DNA from: JAEULH01 sp034382075
GTDB taxonomy: Bacteria; Pseudomonadota; Alphaproteobacteria; Rhodospirillales; Defluviicoccaceae
NCBI GenBank assembly: GCA_034382075.1
Contig: JAXMOZ010000004.1
Span: forward strand, 1 to 64,000
DNA length: 64,000 bases
Reading direction: 5' to 3'
Part shown: positions 29,197 to 38,513 of the stretch, one piece after another
Numbering within the stretch: position 1 is the first letter of the stretch
How the letters are laid out: every line of letters begins with the position of its first letter
Made by a program: the position numbers and the translations under genes
Notes under the pieces: generated by a model
Database searches by the model: none
Told to the model about the DNA's origin: nothing
Seen by the model: only the letters and a program-made list of their open reading frames with translations

Positions 29197-29248
29197 GGCC
29201 GCCCGCGCCCGGTCGGGCTGCCTCGGCAGGCGGCGCTGCCGCTCATCT

Positions 29249-29986
29249 CTATCCGCGGAGCTTTTCGATCTGGTCGTAGGCGGCGTTGATCGCCGCCATC
29301 CGCCCGTTGGCGAGTTCGATGAACTCCTGCGGCATGCCCTTCGCGACCAGCATGTCCGGATGGTGTTCCCGGATCAGCCGGCGGTAGGCCGCCTTCACCT
29401 CCTCGTCGCTCGCGGCGCGCTTGACGCCGAGCACGGCGTACGGGTCGTCGGTGACGCTCTGCGGCGACGAGCCGGCGCGGAGCCGGTCGAAGGCCGCCTC
29501 GCCGATGCCGAAGATGCCGGCGATCTGCCGCAGGTAGGCGAGTTGTGCCGGCCCCGGCTCGCCGTCGGCGCGGGCGATGTGGAACAGGCCCGCGACCAAC
29601 TCCTCCAGCACCGTCGGCTGGTCGCGAAACAGCGTCTCCACCTGGCGGGCATAGGGCTCGAAGCCGCCGGCGTCGCGCTTGGCCAGGTTGAAGATACGCC
29701 CCACCCTCGCCTTCTCCGACGGCGGGATCTGGAACACCTGCTTGAAGGCGTTCACCTCGGCGCGGCTGACCCGGCCGTCCGCCTTGGCCATCTTCGCGCC
29801 GAGGACGATGGCGGCGACGGCGAACACGGTCTGCTTCGCCGCCCGCGACGGGTTGAGGCTTCCGGCGTCGCTCTGCTCGCGAAGCTGGTCCATGGCGTGG
29901 CCGGCGAACGTGCCCACCAGGGCGCCCAGCGGTCCGCCAAAGGCGAACCCGGCCATGCCGCCGAAGACCTTGCCCCAGATCGTCAA
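29249..29986 (-). CDS. djlA: DjlA-like co-chaperone (TerB + J domain)
   Basis: DnaJ-type co-chaperone of the DjlA group, 245 residues. It begins with a glycine-rich hydrophobic segment (VFGGMAGFAFGGPLGALVGTFAG) of the kind that anchors DjlA, continues with a TerB-like helical domain at about 50-165 (FAVAAIVLGAKMAKADGRVS), and ends with a J domain (PYAVLGVKRAASDEEVKAAY) containing HPD in REHHPDM. It should stimulate DnaK at the membrane. It is first in a three-gene minus-strand run. Confidence 0.9.
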   Translation of the reverse strand: MTIWGKVFGGMAGFAFGGPLGALVGTFAGHAMDQLREQSDAGSLNPSRAAKQTVFAVAAIVLGAKMAKADGRVSRAEVNAFKQVFQIPPSEKARVGRIFNLAKRDAGGFEPYARQVETLFRDQPTVLEELVAGLFHIARADGEPGPAQLAYLRQIAGIFGIGEAAFDRLRAGSSPQSVTDDPYAVLGVKRAASDEEVKAAYRRLIREHHPDMLVAKGMPQEFIELANGRMAAINAAYDQIEKLRG

Positions 29987-30213
29987 TGGAGTTGACCTCT
30001 AAGCCGGGCAGGGCGCCCCGCTCCTTTCGGCAACATAACCGCAACACCTGGAGCGCGCCACTTGCTCATCGTCTTCCAGACTCTGCCGGCGGCACCGGGT
30101 TCGGCCTCGGCAGGTCCACCTTCACCTTTTGCCCGAACCGCCCGATAGTCGGCCGTGCAAGCGCGCCGGCGGAGGCGCGCCTGCGGTCAAACCAGCAAGG
30201 GGCGAGCGGCGCG

Positions 30214-31080
30214 ATGGACGAGACGATGAGCGGCAAGGCCTGCCTGATCACCGGCGGCACCGGCGGGATCGGCCTCGTCACCGCCCGCGCGCTGGCGCGC
30301 CGCGGCGCCGACGTGATGATCGTTGGCCGCAACCCGGAGGCCGGGGCGGCCGCCGTCGCCGAGCTCCGGCGCGCGGGTGCGGGCGGCACGGTGGAGTTCG
30401 TCGCCGCCGACCTGTCGCGGCAGAGCGAGGTGCGCAGGCTCGCGGCACTCGCCGCTGACCGGTTCGGCCGCCTCGACGTGCTCATCAACAACGCCGGCGG
30501 CATGTTCCGCAGGCGGACGCTCAGCGCCGACGGCATCGAGATGACCTTCGCGCTCAACCATCTCGCCTACTTCCTCTTGAGCGATCTGCTGCTGCCGGCT
30601 CTCCGGGCCTCGGGCCGGGCGCGGATCGTCAACGTCGCCTCGGGGGCGCACCGCGGCGTGGCCCTGCGCTTCGACGATCTCCAGTCGGAGCGCGGCTACG
30701 TCGGCGGCTGGTCCGTCTACAAGCGCTCGAAGCTCGCCAACCTGCTTTTCACCTACGAGTTCGCCCGGCGGATCGAGGGCGGGCCGGTCTGCGTCAACGC
30801 CCTCCATCCCGGCTTCGTCGCCACCGACATCGGGGTGCGCAACAAGCTGGTGCCAAGCTGGCTCTGGCGGCTGGTGTCGCTCGCCGCGATCTCGCCGGAG
30901 GAGGGAGCGAGGACCAGCACCCACGTCGCCGCGAGCGGCGAGGTCGAGGGCGTCCACGGCAAGTATTTCGTCAGGTGCCGGCCCGCGCAATCTTCGCCGC
31001 AGTCATATGACGTGGACGCCGCCAGGCGCCTCTGGAGCGTCAGCGAGGCGATGACGGCGGCACCTCGCGCCGCTGCCTGA
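30214..31080 (+). CDS. Short-chain dehydrogenase/reductase
   Basis: NAD(P)-dependent SDR, 288 residues from the ATG at 30214 (AAGGGG twelve bases upstream). The cofactor loop is TGGTGGIG, NNAGG follows at about residue 90, the catalytic serine is in NVASGAH, and the catalytic Tyr-Lys pair is YKRSK. The layout resembles the retinol dehydrogenase/WW-domain oxidoreductase-like group, but the substrate is unknown. It converges on the EF-hand gene with a 3-base gap. Confidence 0.88.
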   Translation: MDETMSGKACLITGGTGGIGLVTARALARRGADVMIVGRNPEAGAAAVAELRRAGAGGTVEFVAADLSRQSEVRRLAALAADRFGRLDVLINNAGGMFRRRTLSADGIEMTFALNHLAYFLLSDLLLPALRASGRARIVNVASGAHRGVALRFDDLQSERGYVGGWSVYKRSKLANLLFTYEFARRIEGGPVCVNALHPGFVATDIGVRNKLVPSWLWRLVSLAAISPEEGARTSTHVAASGEVEGVHGKYFVRCRPAQSSPQSYDVDAARRLWSVSEAMTAAPRAAA

Positions 31081-31083
31081 GGC

Positions 31084-31488
31084 TCAGCGGGCAGAGCCTG
31101 TTTCGATGTAGGCGCGGAACTCGGCGGCGCTGACGCCGACGTCGTCATCGGCATCCGCCTTGTCGAACTGGCTGAACGGCGCCTGGTTGAACTCGTAGCC
31201 GGAAATGGCCGCGTCCTTGTTCAGGTCCGCCTCGCTGAAGGCCTGTTGCGGCACCCCGGGAAGCTCGCCGCGGCTCAACTGCAGGTTCTCGTCGCTGTCG
31301 CGCAGGGTGAAGACCGCCATCTTCCGGCTCTGCCACTCGGCGCGGTCGATCTGGCCGTTGCCGTCCACGTCGAGCAGGCCGAAGGCGTCCTCGGTGGTTT
31401 TTGCTCCGCTGGCGGGTGCACCGATCGCTGCGCCTCCGCCGATGAGGAGAAGAACCGGGAGAGTGCCGAGCAGTGTGCGCAGGGTCAT
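31084..31488 (-). CDS. Exported EF-hand calcium-binding protein
   Basis: The protein has 134 residues with a signal peptide (LRTLLGTLPVLLLIGGGAAIGAPA) and four calcium-loop motifs: DVDGNGQIDRAEW, DSDENLQLSRGEL, DLNKDAAISGYEF and DADDDVGVSAAEF. The first matches the EF-hand consensus best. It is probably a periplasmic calcium sensor or buffer. I chose the internal ATG at 31488 because it gives a clean signal peptide; an upstream ATG at 31560 would add 24 residues of no apparent function. Confidence 0.8.
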   Translation of the reverse strand: MTLRTLLGTLPVLLLIGGGAAIGAPASGAKTTEDAFGLLDVDGNGQIDRAEWQSRKMAVFTLRDSDENLQLSRGELPGVPQQAFSEADLNKDAAISGYEFNQAPFSQFDKADADDDVGVSAAEFRAYIETGSAR

Positions 31489-31673
31489 CGTCTTGGTCCG
31501 TCGCGGGGAGCCGGCTTGGGCCGGATCCGCCATCATCATCGGCAGGCCGGCTCCGCGCAACGCCTCGCGTCTGGTCCGGGCCTCCTTTGCTTGTCATCGT
31601 GTTCCTTGTCATTGTCCCGCCACGGCCGGAGGTCTACATCCGCGGCCATGAGCACCGGCGGACGCGACTTGAG

Positions 31674-32165
31674 GTGAGCGGCTGGAGGCCCGGGCCGCGG
31701 TCGTTGGGCGAGGCCGTTGCCGCGCTCACCCGCCCGATCGTCGGCAAGCGCGGCTTCGTCCGCGGCGGGCTCGTCGCCGAGTGGGAGACCATCGTCGGCG
31801 AGCGGCTGGCAGCGAGCAGCTTTCCCGAGCGGGTCAGCTATCCGCCGAAGCAGAGCCAGAACGGCACGCTGCATCTGCGCGTGGCCTCCGGCAGCCTGGC
31901 GATGGAGCTGCAGCATCTCGAGCCGCAACTGATCGAGAAGATCAACGGCTACCTCGGCTATGACGCCATCGCCCGGGTCCGGCTGATCCAAGGCCCGATC
32001 CCGCAAGCGCAGCGTCCTGCCGCCCGGCCGCTGCCGCCGCGGCCGCTGAGCGAGGAGGAGGAGGCCGTCCTGGCGCACCGCCTCGCGGGCGTCGGCGATC
32101 CCGAGCTCCGCGCGGCCCTTGCCGCGCTCGGCCGGGCGGTGATGACGAGGCGCCCGTCCTCGTAA
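31674..32165 (+). CDS. DciA-like protein (DUF721)
   Basis: The DUF721 family includes DciA, which loads the replicative helicase DnaB where DnaC is absent. The core is visible as EWETIVGERLAASSFPERV, the strand TLHLRVASGSLAMELQHLEPQLIEKIN, and GYDAIARVRLIQG, followed by a Pro-rich linker and a C-terminal helix. It has 163 residues from a GTG at 31674; no ATG lies in frame near the domain, so the start is uncertain. The order DUF721-DsbA-SMC is conserved in alphaproteobacteria. Confidence 0.8.
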   Translation: MSGWRPGPRSLGEAVAALTRPIVGKRGFVRGGLVAEWETIVGERLAASSFPERVSYPPKQSQNGTLHLRVASGSLAMELQHLEPQLIEKINGYLGYDAIARVRLIQGPIPQAQRPAARPLPPRPLSEEEEAVLAHRLAGVGDPELRAALAALGRAVMTRRPSS

Positions 32166-32245
32166 GCGCCGAGGGCGCCGGCTGCTTGTACGGGTCGCTT
32201 GTCACGGCTATAGTGGCCCAACATCTAGTGGTAGAGGGGGCGGTT

Positions 32246-32860
32246 TTGCGCCACGTTGCACAACTAGTTGCGATCTTCGTCATGGCTCTGGTCGCCCTCG
32301 GCGCCGGCCCCGCGCCGGCCTCGGCCGCCGAAGGGACGCTCACCGAGACGGCGCTGGGCGATCCGAACGCGCCGGTGACGATCATCGAGTACTCGTCGCT
32401 CACCTGCCCCCACTGCGCCGCCTTCCACCGCGACACCCTGCCCCAGGTCAAAACCAGCTACATCGACACCGGCAAGGTTCGCTTCGTCTACCGCGACTTC
32501 CCGCTGGGCAAGCTGGCGCTGGCGGCCGCGGTCGTCGGCCGCTGCGTCGATCCCTCCCGCCATTTCGCCTTCATCGACATGCTCTACCGCGACCAGGACG
32601 CCTGGAGCCAAAGCCGCGATCCGCTCGCCGAGCTCAAGCTCCGCGCCCAACTCGCCGGCCTCAGCGACAGCCAGTTCGAGGCCTGCCTCGGTAACAAGCC
32701 GTTGATCCAGGCGGTGCAGCAGCGGGCGCAGGAGGGTCAGCAGCAGTACGCGATCGATTCGACCCCGTCCTTCATCGTCAATGGCAAGAAGATCTCGGGC
32801 GAGCAGAGCTTCGAGGCCTTCAGCAAGGCGATCGACACGGCCTTGGCCGAAGCCGGCTGA
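32246..32860 (+). CDS. DsbA-family thiol:disulfide oxidoreductase
   Basis: Periplasmic thioredoxin-fold protein of the DsbA/DsbG-like thioredoxin_4 group. I start it at a TTG (32246) because GAGGGGG lies 5 bases upstream and the product then opens with a signal peptide ending near APASA. The active site is CPHC in SSLTCPHCAAFH. The C-terminal half has the cis-proline motif STPSFIVNGK. It has 204 residues. It is followed 22 bases later by smc and preceded by the DciA-like gene. Confidence 0.88.
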   Translation: MRHVAQLVAIFVMALVALGAGPAPASAAEGTLTETALGDPNAPVTIIEYSSLTCPHCAAFHRDTLPQVKTSYIDTGKVRFVYRDFPLGKLALAAAVVGRCVDPSRHFAFIDMLYRDQDAWSQSRDPLAELKLRAQLAGLSDSQFEACLGNKPLIQAVQQRAQEGQQQYAIDSTPSFIVNGKKISGEQSFEAFSKAIDTALAEAG

Positions 32861-32882
32861 GCATCGTCCGGCGGCGATCATC

Positions 32883-35800
32883 GTGCTGCAGTTCACCAAG
32901 CTGCGTCTCAGCGGCTTCAAGTCCTTCGTGGAGCCGGCCGAGGTCGAGATCGCGCCGGGGCTGACCGGCATCGTCGGCCCCAACGGCTGCGGCAAATCGA
33001 ACCTGGTCGAGGCGCTGCGCTGGGTCATGGGCGAAAGCTCGGCCCGGCAGATGCGCGCCGGCGAGATGGAAGACGTCATCTTCGGCGGCAGCGGCGGCCG
33101 GCCGTCCCGGGCGCTGGCGGAGGTGGCGGTCTCCATGCGCGGGGCCGCGCACACGGTTCCGGCGGTGCTGGTCGGCCGGCGCGACCCCAGCGCCGAGGCC
33201 GGCGACGTCGAGGTCGAGATCCGCCGCCGGATCGAGCGCGGGAAGGGCTCGAGCTACCGGGTCAACGGCCGCGAGGCGCGGGCCCGTGACGTTCAGCTGC
33301 TGTTCGCCGACGCGGCCTCGGGCGCGCGCTCGGCGGCGATGGTCACCCAGGGGCAGGTCGGCGAGCTGATCCTGGCGCGGCCGGCGGAACGCCGGCTGCT
33401 GCTCGACGAGGCGGCCGGGATCAGCGGCCTGCATCCCCGCCGCCACGAGGCCGAACTCAGGCTGCGGGCGGCGGAGGCGAATCTCGCCCGGCTGGACGAC
33501 GTGTTGGCCACGCTGGCTGCGCAGCTCGAAAACCTGCGCAAGCACGCCCGCCAGGCCGCCCGCTACCGCACCCTCTGCGAGCAGATTCGCAAGGTGGAGG
33601 CCGGGATCCTTCGGGCTCGGTGGCAGGCGGCGGCGACCGAGGTCGAAGCCGGAGAGCGAAGGCTGGCTTCGGCCGAGACCGGCGTGGCCGAGGCTGTGGC
33701 CGCCGCCGCGGCCTGTTCCACCACCCAGGCCGAGGCGGCGGCGGCGCTTCCCGAGTTACGCGCGGCAGCCACGGAGGCCATTGCGGCGCTGCAGGCGCTG
33801 GAGCTGGACCGGGAGCGGCTGGAGGACGAGGCAAGGCGGGGCGAAGCCGAACGCGACGCCTGCCTGAAGCGCCTGGAGCAGGCCGGGAAAGACTTGGCCC
33901 GGGCCAAAGCTCTGGGAGGGGACGCCGAGGCGACCGTCCGAAGGCTGGAGGCCGAGCGCGAACGCCTGCTCGCCGCCGCGGACGGCGAGGACGTCGCGCG
34001 GGGTCGGCTGGAGGCGGGGGCCGCTGCCGCCACCGCGGCGGTCGCCGATCTCGACCGCCGGCTGATGGACGTGGGCGAGCGGCTCGCGGCGGAGGAGGCT
34101 CAGCGGGCGGGGCTGGCGCGCAGCCTCGCCGATCTCGACGGCGCCCTGCGCCGGCTGGATCAGCGGGCGGCGGAGGCCGAGCGCCAGCGCCTTGTGCTCG
34201 ACGCCGAGGCGCGAGGGCTGCCGGATCCGGACGCCGCCGAGGCAGCGGCGACGGCCGCGGAGGCCCTGCTGGCGCAGGCCCGGGCGGACGGCGATGCCGC
34301 GGCCGAGCGCGCCCGCACGCTTGCCGCGGCGGCGGCCTCTGCCCGAGACGAGTTGCAGCGGGCGGACGCAGAGCGCCGGGCGCTGAGCGGCGAGATCGCG
34401 ACCCTGGAGAAGGTGCTGCGGGCGACCACCGGGAGTGGCGCGGGCTCGCGGCTGATCGACGCGCTCGAGGCCGAACCGGGCTTCGAGGCGGCGCTGGCGG
34501 CGGCATTCGGCGACGAGCTGTTGGCGTCCGTCGATCCGGCGCAGCCGGCGCACTGGCGCGAACTGCCGGCGCTTGCGGATGGGAACCCGCTGCCTCCCGG
34601 CGCCGAGCCGCTGTCGGCAAGGGTGCGAGGGCCCGCGGCGGCGGAGCGCAGGCTGAGCCAGACCGGGCTCATCGCCGATCCCGGCCAGGGCCAGGCGCTG
34701 CAGCCGATGCTGCGCCCGGGGCAGTGCCTGGTCGGCCGCGACGGCGGGCTGTGGCGATGGGACGGCTTCACCCTTCTCCCCCAGGCGCCGAGCAAGGCCG
34801 CGGTCCTGCTCGAACAGCGCAACCGGCTCGCCGCTCTGCGCGCCGACCTGGCCGCGGGCGAGGCCGCGTACTCGGCGTTAAGCGACCGCGCCGGCGAGGC
34901 CGCTGCCGCCGCCGCGACCGCCGGGGATGCGGAGAAAGCCGCCCGCAACGCGCTCAAGACCGCCGAGGCTGGCTGGCATCGCGCCCGCGATGCCCTTGCC
35001 GAGGCCAGGCAGGCCGCCGCCCGGATCGGAGCCAGGCTTGCCGTCGCCGCCGAGGCCGCCGCGGCCGTAGCCGCCGAGCGCGCCGAAGTCTCCCGTCGCC
35101 GCGAGGACGTCGCCGCGGCGCTGGCGGAAGCGCCGGACCCCACCGCCCGGCGGCAGAGCCGGGAGCGTCTTCGCCAGGAGCTGGGCCAAGCCCGCGAGCG
35201 CGAGCGCGAGGCACGCGCCGCGCTCGATGCCCAGGCCCGCGAGGTCCACGGCCGGCGCCGGCGGATCGAGGCGATCGGCCGCGACCTCGCCGGCTGGAGC
35301 GGCCGGCGAGACGAGGCCCTTGCCCAGATCGAGGAGCTCGACCGGCGCGAACGGGCGGAGCGGAGCGCGCTGGCGGAGCTGGAGGCGCAGCCGGCCCGGA
35401 TCGCCGGCCGCCGGGCAGCGCTGCTCGACGCGCTGGAGGCAGCGTCGGCCAAGCGCCGGCAAACCGGCGATGCCGCCGCCACGGCGGAGGCGGCCTCGAC
35501 CGAGGCGGACCGGGCGCTTCGGGCCGCGGAACGGCGGCTTGCGGAGGCGCGGGAAGAGCGGGTGCGGGCGGAGGCGGCGCGTGGCGAGGCCGAGCGGGTG
35601 CGCCGGGAGACGGCGCTCCTGATCGCCGAGCGCCTCGGCGTCGAGCCGGAGGCGCTGGCGGACCTTGGTCCGGCGGAGGCCATGGCGCCTGCCGGCGGCG
35701 AGGTGGAGGCCGGCGAGCGGCGGCTCGAGCGGCTCAAGCGCGAACGCGAGACCATGGGGCCGGTCAACCTCCGCGCCGACGAGGAGGCGGCGGAGGTCGG

Positions 35801-36377
35801 CGCCCGGATCGAGGATCTGAACGCCCAGCGCCACGACCTGACGCTGGCCATCGCCAAGCTGCGCCGCGGCATCGCCGATCTGGACCGGGAGGGGCGGGAG
35901 CGGCTTTCGGCCTCGTTCGCCGAGGTCGATGCGCACTTCCGCGAGCTGTTCACCCGGTTGTTCGGCGGCGGCCGGGCGCACCTGGCCCTGACCGACGCCG
36001 ACGATCCGCTGGAGGCCGGCCTCGAGATCATGGCCTGCCCGCCGGGGAAGAAGCTGCAGGCGCTCTCGCTCCTGTCCGGCGGCGAGCAGGTGCTGACGGC
36101 GCTGGCGCTCCGCTTCGCCGTGTTCCTCACCAACCCGGCGCCGATCTGCGTCCTCGACGAGGTCGACGCGCCGCTCGACGACGCCAACGTTGACCGCTTC
36201 TGCCGGCTTCTGGCGGAGATGGCGGACGGCGGCACCCGCTTCCTGGTCATCACCCATCACCGGATGACCATGGCCCGGATGGACCGGCTGTTCGGCGTGA
36301 CCATGGCCGAGCGGGGCGTCTCCGAGCTCGTCTCCGTCGACCTCCGCCGCGCCGAGGAGCTTCGCGAGACGGCCTGA
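32883..36377 (+). CDS. smc: Chromosome condensation ATPase SMC
   Basis: Forms the SMC-ScpAB loop-extruding complex. The GTG at 32883 starts VLQFTKLRLSGFKSF and gives 1164 residues. Walker A is GPNGCGKSN, near residue 32. Two long Ala/Glu/Arg-rich coiled coils surround a hinge at about 500-650. The C-terminal head has the signature LSLLSGGEQVLTALAL and Walker B PICVLDEVDAPLDDANV. The protein is very rich in alanine, which gives many long shadow frames on both strands. scpA and scpB are not in the window. Confidence 0.97.
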   Translation: MLQFTKLRLSGFKSFVEPAEVEIAPGLTGIVGPNGCGKSNLVEALRWVMGESSARQMRAGEMEDVIFGGSGGRPSRALAEVAVSMRGAAHTVPAVLVGRRDPSAEAGDVEVEIRRRIERGKGSSYRVNGREARARDVQLLFADAASGARSAAMVTQGQVGELILARPAERRLLLDEAAGISGLHPRRHEAELRLRAAEANLARLDDVLATLAAQLENLRKHARQAARYRTLCEQIRKVEAGILRARWQAAATEVEAGERRLASAETGVAEAVAAAAACSTTQAEAAAALPELRAAATEAIAALQALELDRERLEDEARRGEAERDACLKRLEQAGKDLARAKALGGDAEATVRRLEAERERLLAAADGEDVARGRLEAGAAAATAAVADLDRRLMDVGERLAAEEAQRAGLARSLADLDGALRRLDQRAAEAERQRLVLDAEARGLPDPDAAEAAATAAEALLAQARADGDAAAERARTLAAAAASARDELQRADAERRALSGEIATLEKVLRATTGSGAGSRLIDALEAEPGFEAALAAAFGDELLASVDPAQPAHWRELPALADGNPLPPGAEPLSARVRGPAAAERRLSQTGLIADPGQGQALQPMLRPGQCLVGRDGGLWRWDGFTLLPQAPSKAAVLLEQRNRLAALRADLAAGEAAYSALSDRAGEAAAAAATAGDAEKAARNALKTAEAGWHRARDALAEARQAAARIGARLAVAAEAAAAVAAERAEVSRRREDVAAALAEAPDPTARRQSRERLRQELGQAREREREARAALDAQAREVHGRRRRIEAIGRDLAGWSGRRDEALAQIEELDRRERAERSALAELEAQPARIAGRRAALLDALEAASAKRRQTGDAAATAEAASTEADRALRAAERRLAEAREERVRAEAARGEAERVRRETALLIAERLGVEPEALADLGPAEAMAPAGGEVEAGERRLERLKRERETMGPVNLRADEEAAEVGARIEDLNAQRHDLTLAIAKLRRGIADLDREGRERLSASFAEVDAHFRELFTRLFGGGRAHLALTDADDPLEAGLEIMACPPGKKLQALSLLSGGEQVLTALALRFAVFLTNPAPICVLDEVDAPLDDANVDRFCRLLAEMADGGTRFLVITHHRMTMARMDRLFGVTMAERGVSELVSVDLRRAEELRETA

Positions 36378-36449
36378 GCCGAGGCGTAGCCGCCAACATT
36401 ATCAGTCGCTTAGCGGCGGAAAGCACGCACCGCGGGTAGGGCTTTGCGC

Positions 36450-36479
36450 TTGACAGCCGCGAGAAGCCGCTTCTATGGT
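36450..36479 (+). promoter_or_regulatory. Putative promoter of the F0 ATP synthase operon
   Basis: TTGACA (36450-36455), an 18-base spacer and TATGGT (36474-36479) lie 51 bases upstream of the atpI start, in the gap after smc. The -35 matches the consensus exactly. Confidence 0.6.
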
Positions 36480-36529
36480 GCCTTTCGTCCGTGGCTCGGT
36501 TGCAGCCGTGGGCATCGAGCAAACGGTTG

Positions 36530-36919
36530 ATGAGCGATGATCCGCCGCCCTCGCGCCTGAGGGATTTCGACGAGCGGCTGAAGCAGTTTCGGGACCGGGT
36601 CGACGCCGGGGTGCCGAAGACGGCTGCCGATGAGCCATCGAGCGGGCTGGGGATCGCGTTCACGGCGACCACCTACCTGGTGACAGGGATCGCGGTGGGC
36701 GCCGGGCTCGGCTGGATGCTCGACGCCTGGCTGGGCACGAGCCCTGGGCTGTTCGTCGTGTTCTTCTTCCTCGGCGCCGCGTCCGGGATCCTCAACGTCT
36801 ACCGGATGAGCAAGGGGATGGGCATGGCGGTGGGCTACCGGCCCGCGGGCGGCGACGCCGCGGCGGGCGGTGAAAAAAACGAAAAGCCGACCAACGGGCG
36901 GCGGGAAGAGGGGCGATAG
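36530..36919 (+). CDS. atpI: ATP synthase protein I (AtpI)
   Basis: Small membrane protein encoded ahead of the F0 genes and thought to help assemble the c-ring. From the ATG at 36530 it has 129 residues: a charged N-terminus (DFDERLKQFRDRVDAG), two spans (AFTATTYLVTGIAVGAGLGWMLDAW and LFVVFFFLGAASGILNVYRM) and a polar tail. This is the AtpI/AtpZ two-helix pattern. It precedes atpB by 5 bases. Confidence 0.88.
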   Translation: MSDDPPPSRLRDFDERLKQFRDRVDAGVPKTAADEPSSGLGIAFTATTYLVTGIAVGAGLGWMLDAWLGTSPGLFVVFFFLGAASGILNVYRMSKGMGMAVGYRPAGGDAAAGGEKNEKPTNGRREEGR

Positions 36920-36924
36920 CGGCC

Positions 36925-37647
36925 GTGGCCAGTCCGATCGAGCAATTCAAGATCGACAGGATCGTCGAGGTGAACCTCGGCAACGTCGATACGTCCTTCA
37001 CCAACTCCAGCCTGTTCATGGTCATCGCCGTCGGCGCGATCACCGCCTTCCTGGTCGGCGCCACCCGGGAGAAGTCGCTGATCCCCGGCCGATGGCAGTC
37101 GATGGCCGAGCTCGCCTACGAGTTCGTCGCCAACACGGTGAGAACCAACGTCGGCAGCGAGGGGCGGAGGTACTTCCCCTTCATCTTCTCGCTGTTCATG
37201 TTCATCCTGTTCGGCAACATGCTCGGCATCATCCCCTACAGCTTCACCTTCACCAGCCACCTGGCGGTGACGCTGGGGATGGCGCTGGTGGTCTTCATCG
37301 GCACGACCATCATCGGCTTCGCCAAGCACGGCTTGCACTTTTTCAGCTTCTTCCTTCCCCACGGGACGCCCTGGTTCATCGCTCCGATCCTGGTTCCGAT
37401 CGAGGTCTTGTCCTACTTCACCCGCCCGATCAGCCTGTCGCTGCGTCTGTTCGCGAACATGACCGCCGGGCACACGCTGTTGAAGGTGTTCGCGGGCTTC
37501 GTCGCCGCCATGGGGCTTGCCGGCATCGTCCCGCTGCTCGCCGTGATCGGCCTGACCGGGCTGGAGATGCTCGTCGCCTTCTTGCAGGCCTATGTTTTTG
37601 CGGTCCTGTCGTGTATCTACCTCAACGACGCCCTGCACATGCACTAG
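36925..37647 (+). CDS. atpB: F0 ATP synthase subunit a
   Basis: Proton-channel stator subunit, 240 residues, starting with GTG at 36925. It has about six spans. The essential arginine lies in SLSLRLFANMTAGHTLLKV. IFILFGNMLGIIPYSFTFTSHL-type segments and the C-terminal AYVFAVLSCIYLNDALHMH are typical. It follows atpI by 5 bases. Confidence 0.97.
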   Translation: MASPIEQFKIDRIVEVNLGNVDTSFTNSSLFMVIAVGAITAFLVGATREKSLIPGRWQSMAELAYEFVANTVRTNVGSEGRRYFPFIFSLFMFILFGNMLGIIPYSFTFTSHLAVTLGMALVVFIGTTIIGFAKHGLHFFSFFLPHGTPWFIAPILVPIEVLSYFTRPISLSLRLFANMTAGHTLLKVFAGFVAAMGLAGIVPLLAVIGLTGLEMLVAFLQAYVFAVLSCIYLNDALHMH

Positions 37648-37730
37648 TCTTGGCCGGGCACGACCGGGGATCGGCGAGGGGCCGGCTCTGACAACGAAAA
37701 TGTCGCAACCCTTGGATGGGGAATGAAACG

Positions 37731-37958
37731 ATGGAAGTTGATGCAGCGAAGATGATCGGTGCCGGCATCGCGGTTGTCGGTCTCGGTGGCGTGGGTGCAG
37801 GTATTGGCAACATCTTTGCCACCACCATCTCCTCGCTCGCCCGCAACCCGGCGGCGCAGCCGGTGGTGCAGCTGCCGATGTGGGTTGGCTTCGCCCTGGT
37901 CGAGGCGGTGGCGCTGTACGCGCTGGTCGTCGCGCTGATGCTCATGTTCGTGACCTGA
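37731..37958 (+). CDS. atpE: F0 ATP synthase subunit c
   Basis: Proteolipid of the rotor ring, 75 residues and two spans. The proton-carrying Glu is in VGFALVEAVALYAL, the loop is ARNPAAQP, and the first helix is glycine-rich (GAGIAVVGLGGVGAGIGN). I chose the second of two in-frame ATGs: GGGG lies 9 bases upstream and the length then matches alphaproteobacterial subunit c. An 83-base gap separates it from atpB. Confidence 0.96.
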   Translation: MEVDAAKMIGAGIAVVGLGGVGAGIGNIFATTISSLARNPAAQPVVQLPMWVGFALVEAVALYALVVALMLMFVT

Positions 37959-38021
37959 GCGCCTGCTCGTCCTCCAACCTCACTTATCCTGATCCTGTCG
38001 CCGTCTCCGCCGGAGGGGTAA

Positions 38022-38513
38022 ATGCCCCAGTTCGACCCTGCCGTCTGGCCGACCCAGCTGTTCTGGCTCGCGGTCAGCTTCGTCGTCCTCTATCTGCTGA
38101 TGGCGCGGGTCGCGCTGCCGCGCATCTCGACCATCCTCGAGGAGCGGGAGTTCCGCATTAACGACAGCCTGCGCCGGGCGGAGAGCCTGAAACAGGATGC
38201 GGAGGCGGCCGTCGCGGCTTACGAGAAGCTGATGGCGGACGCTCGGGCGAAGGCACAGGAGCAGGTGCACAGCGTTCGTGAGCGTGCCGCCCGGGACGCG
38301 GCCGAGCGGCACGCCGAACTCAACGACCGCCTGAGCGCGGAGGTGGCGGCTGCGGAGACGCGGATCGCCGGCGCCCGCGACCAGGCCATCGGCGAGCTTC
38401 GCGGGCTGGCCGTCGACGTGGCCGGCGCGGCGGTGGAGCGGCTGGTGGGCGAGAAGCTCGATCCGGCCATGGTCGGCCGGGCCGTCGACAGCAGCATGCA
38501 GGGGGTCGGGTGA
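38022..38513 (+). CDS. atpG: F0 ATP synthase subunit b'
   Basis: Peripheral stalk subunit b', found in photosynthetic bacteria and many alphaproteobacteria alongside b. It has 163 residues, one N-terminal span (LFWLAVSFVVLYLLMA) and a long charged helix. The phrase MPQFDPAVWPTQLFWL is typical of b'. Its stop overlaps the atpF start. Confidence 0.93.
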   Translation: MPQFDPAVWPTQLFWLAVSFVVLYLLMARVALPRISTILEEREFRINDSLRRAESLKQDAEAAVAAYEKLMADARAKAQEQVHSVRERAARDAAERHAELNDRLSAEVAAAETRIAGARDQAIGELRGLAVDVAGAAVERLVGEKLDPAMVGRAVDSSMQGVG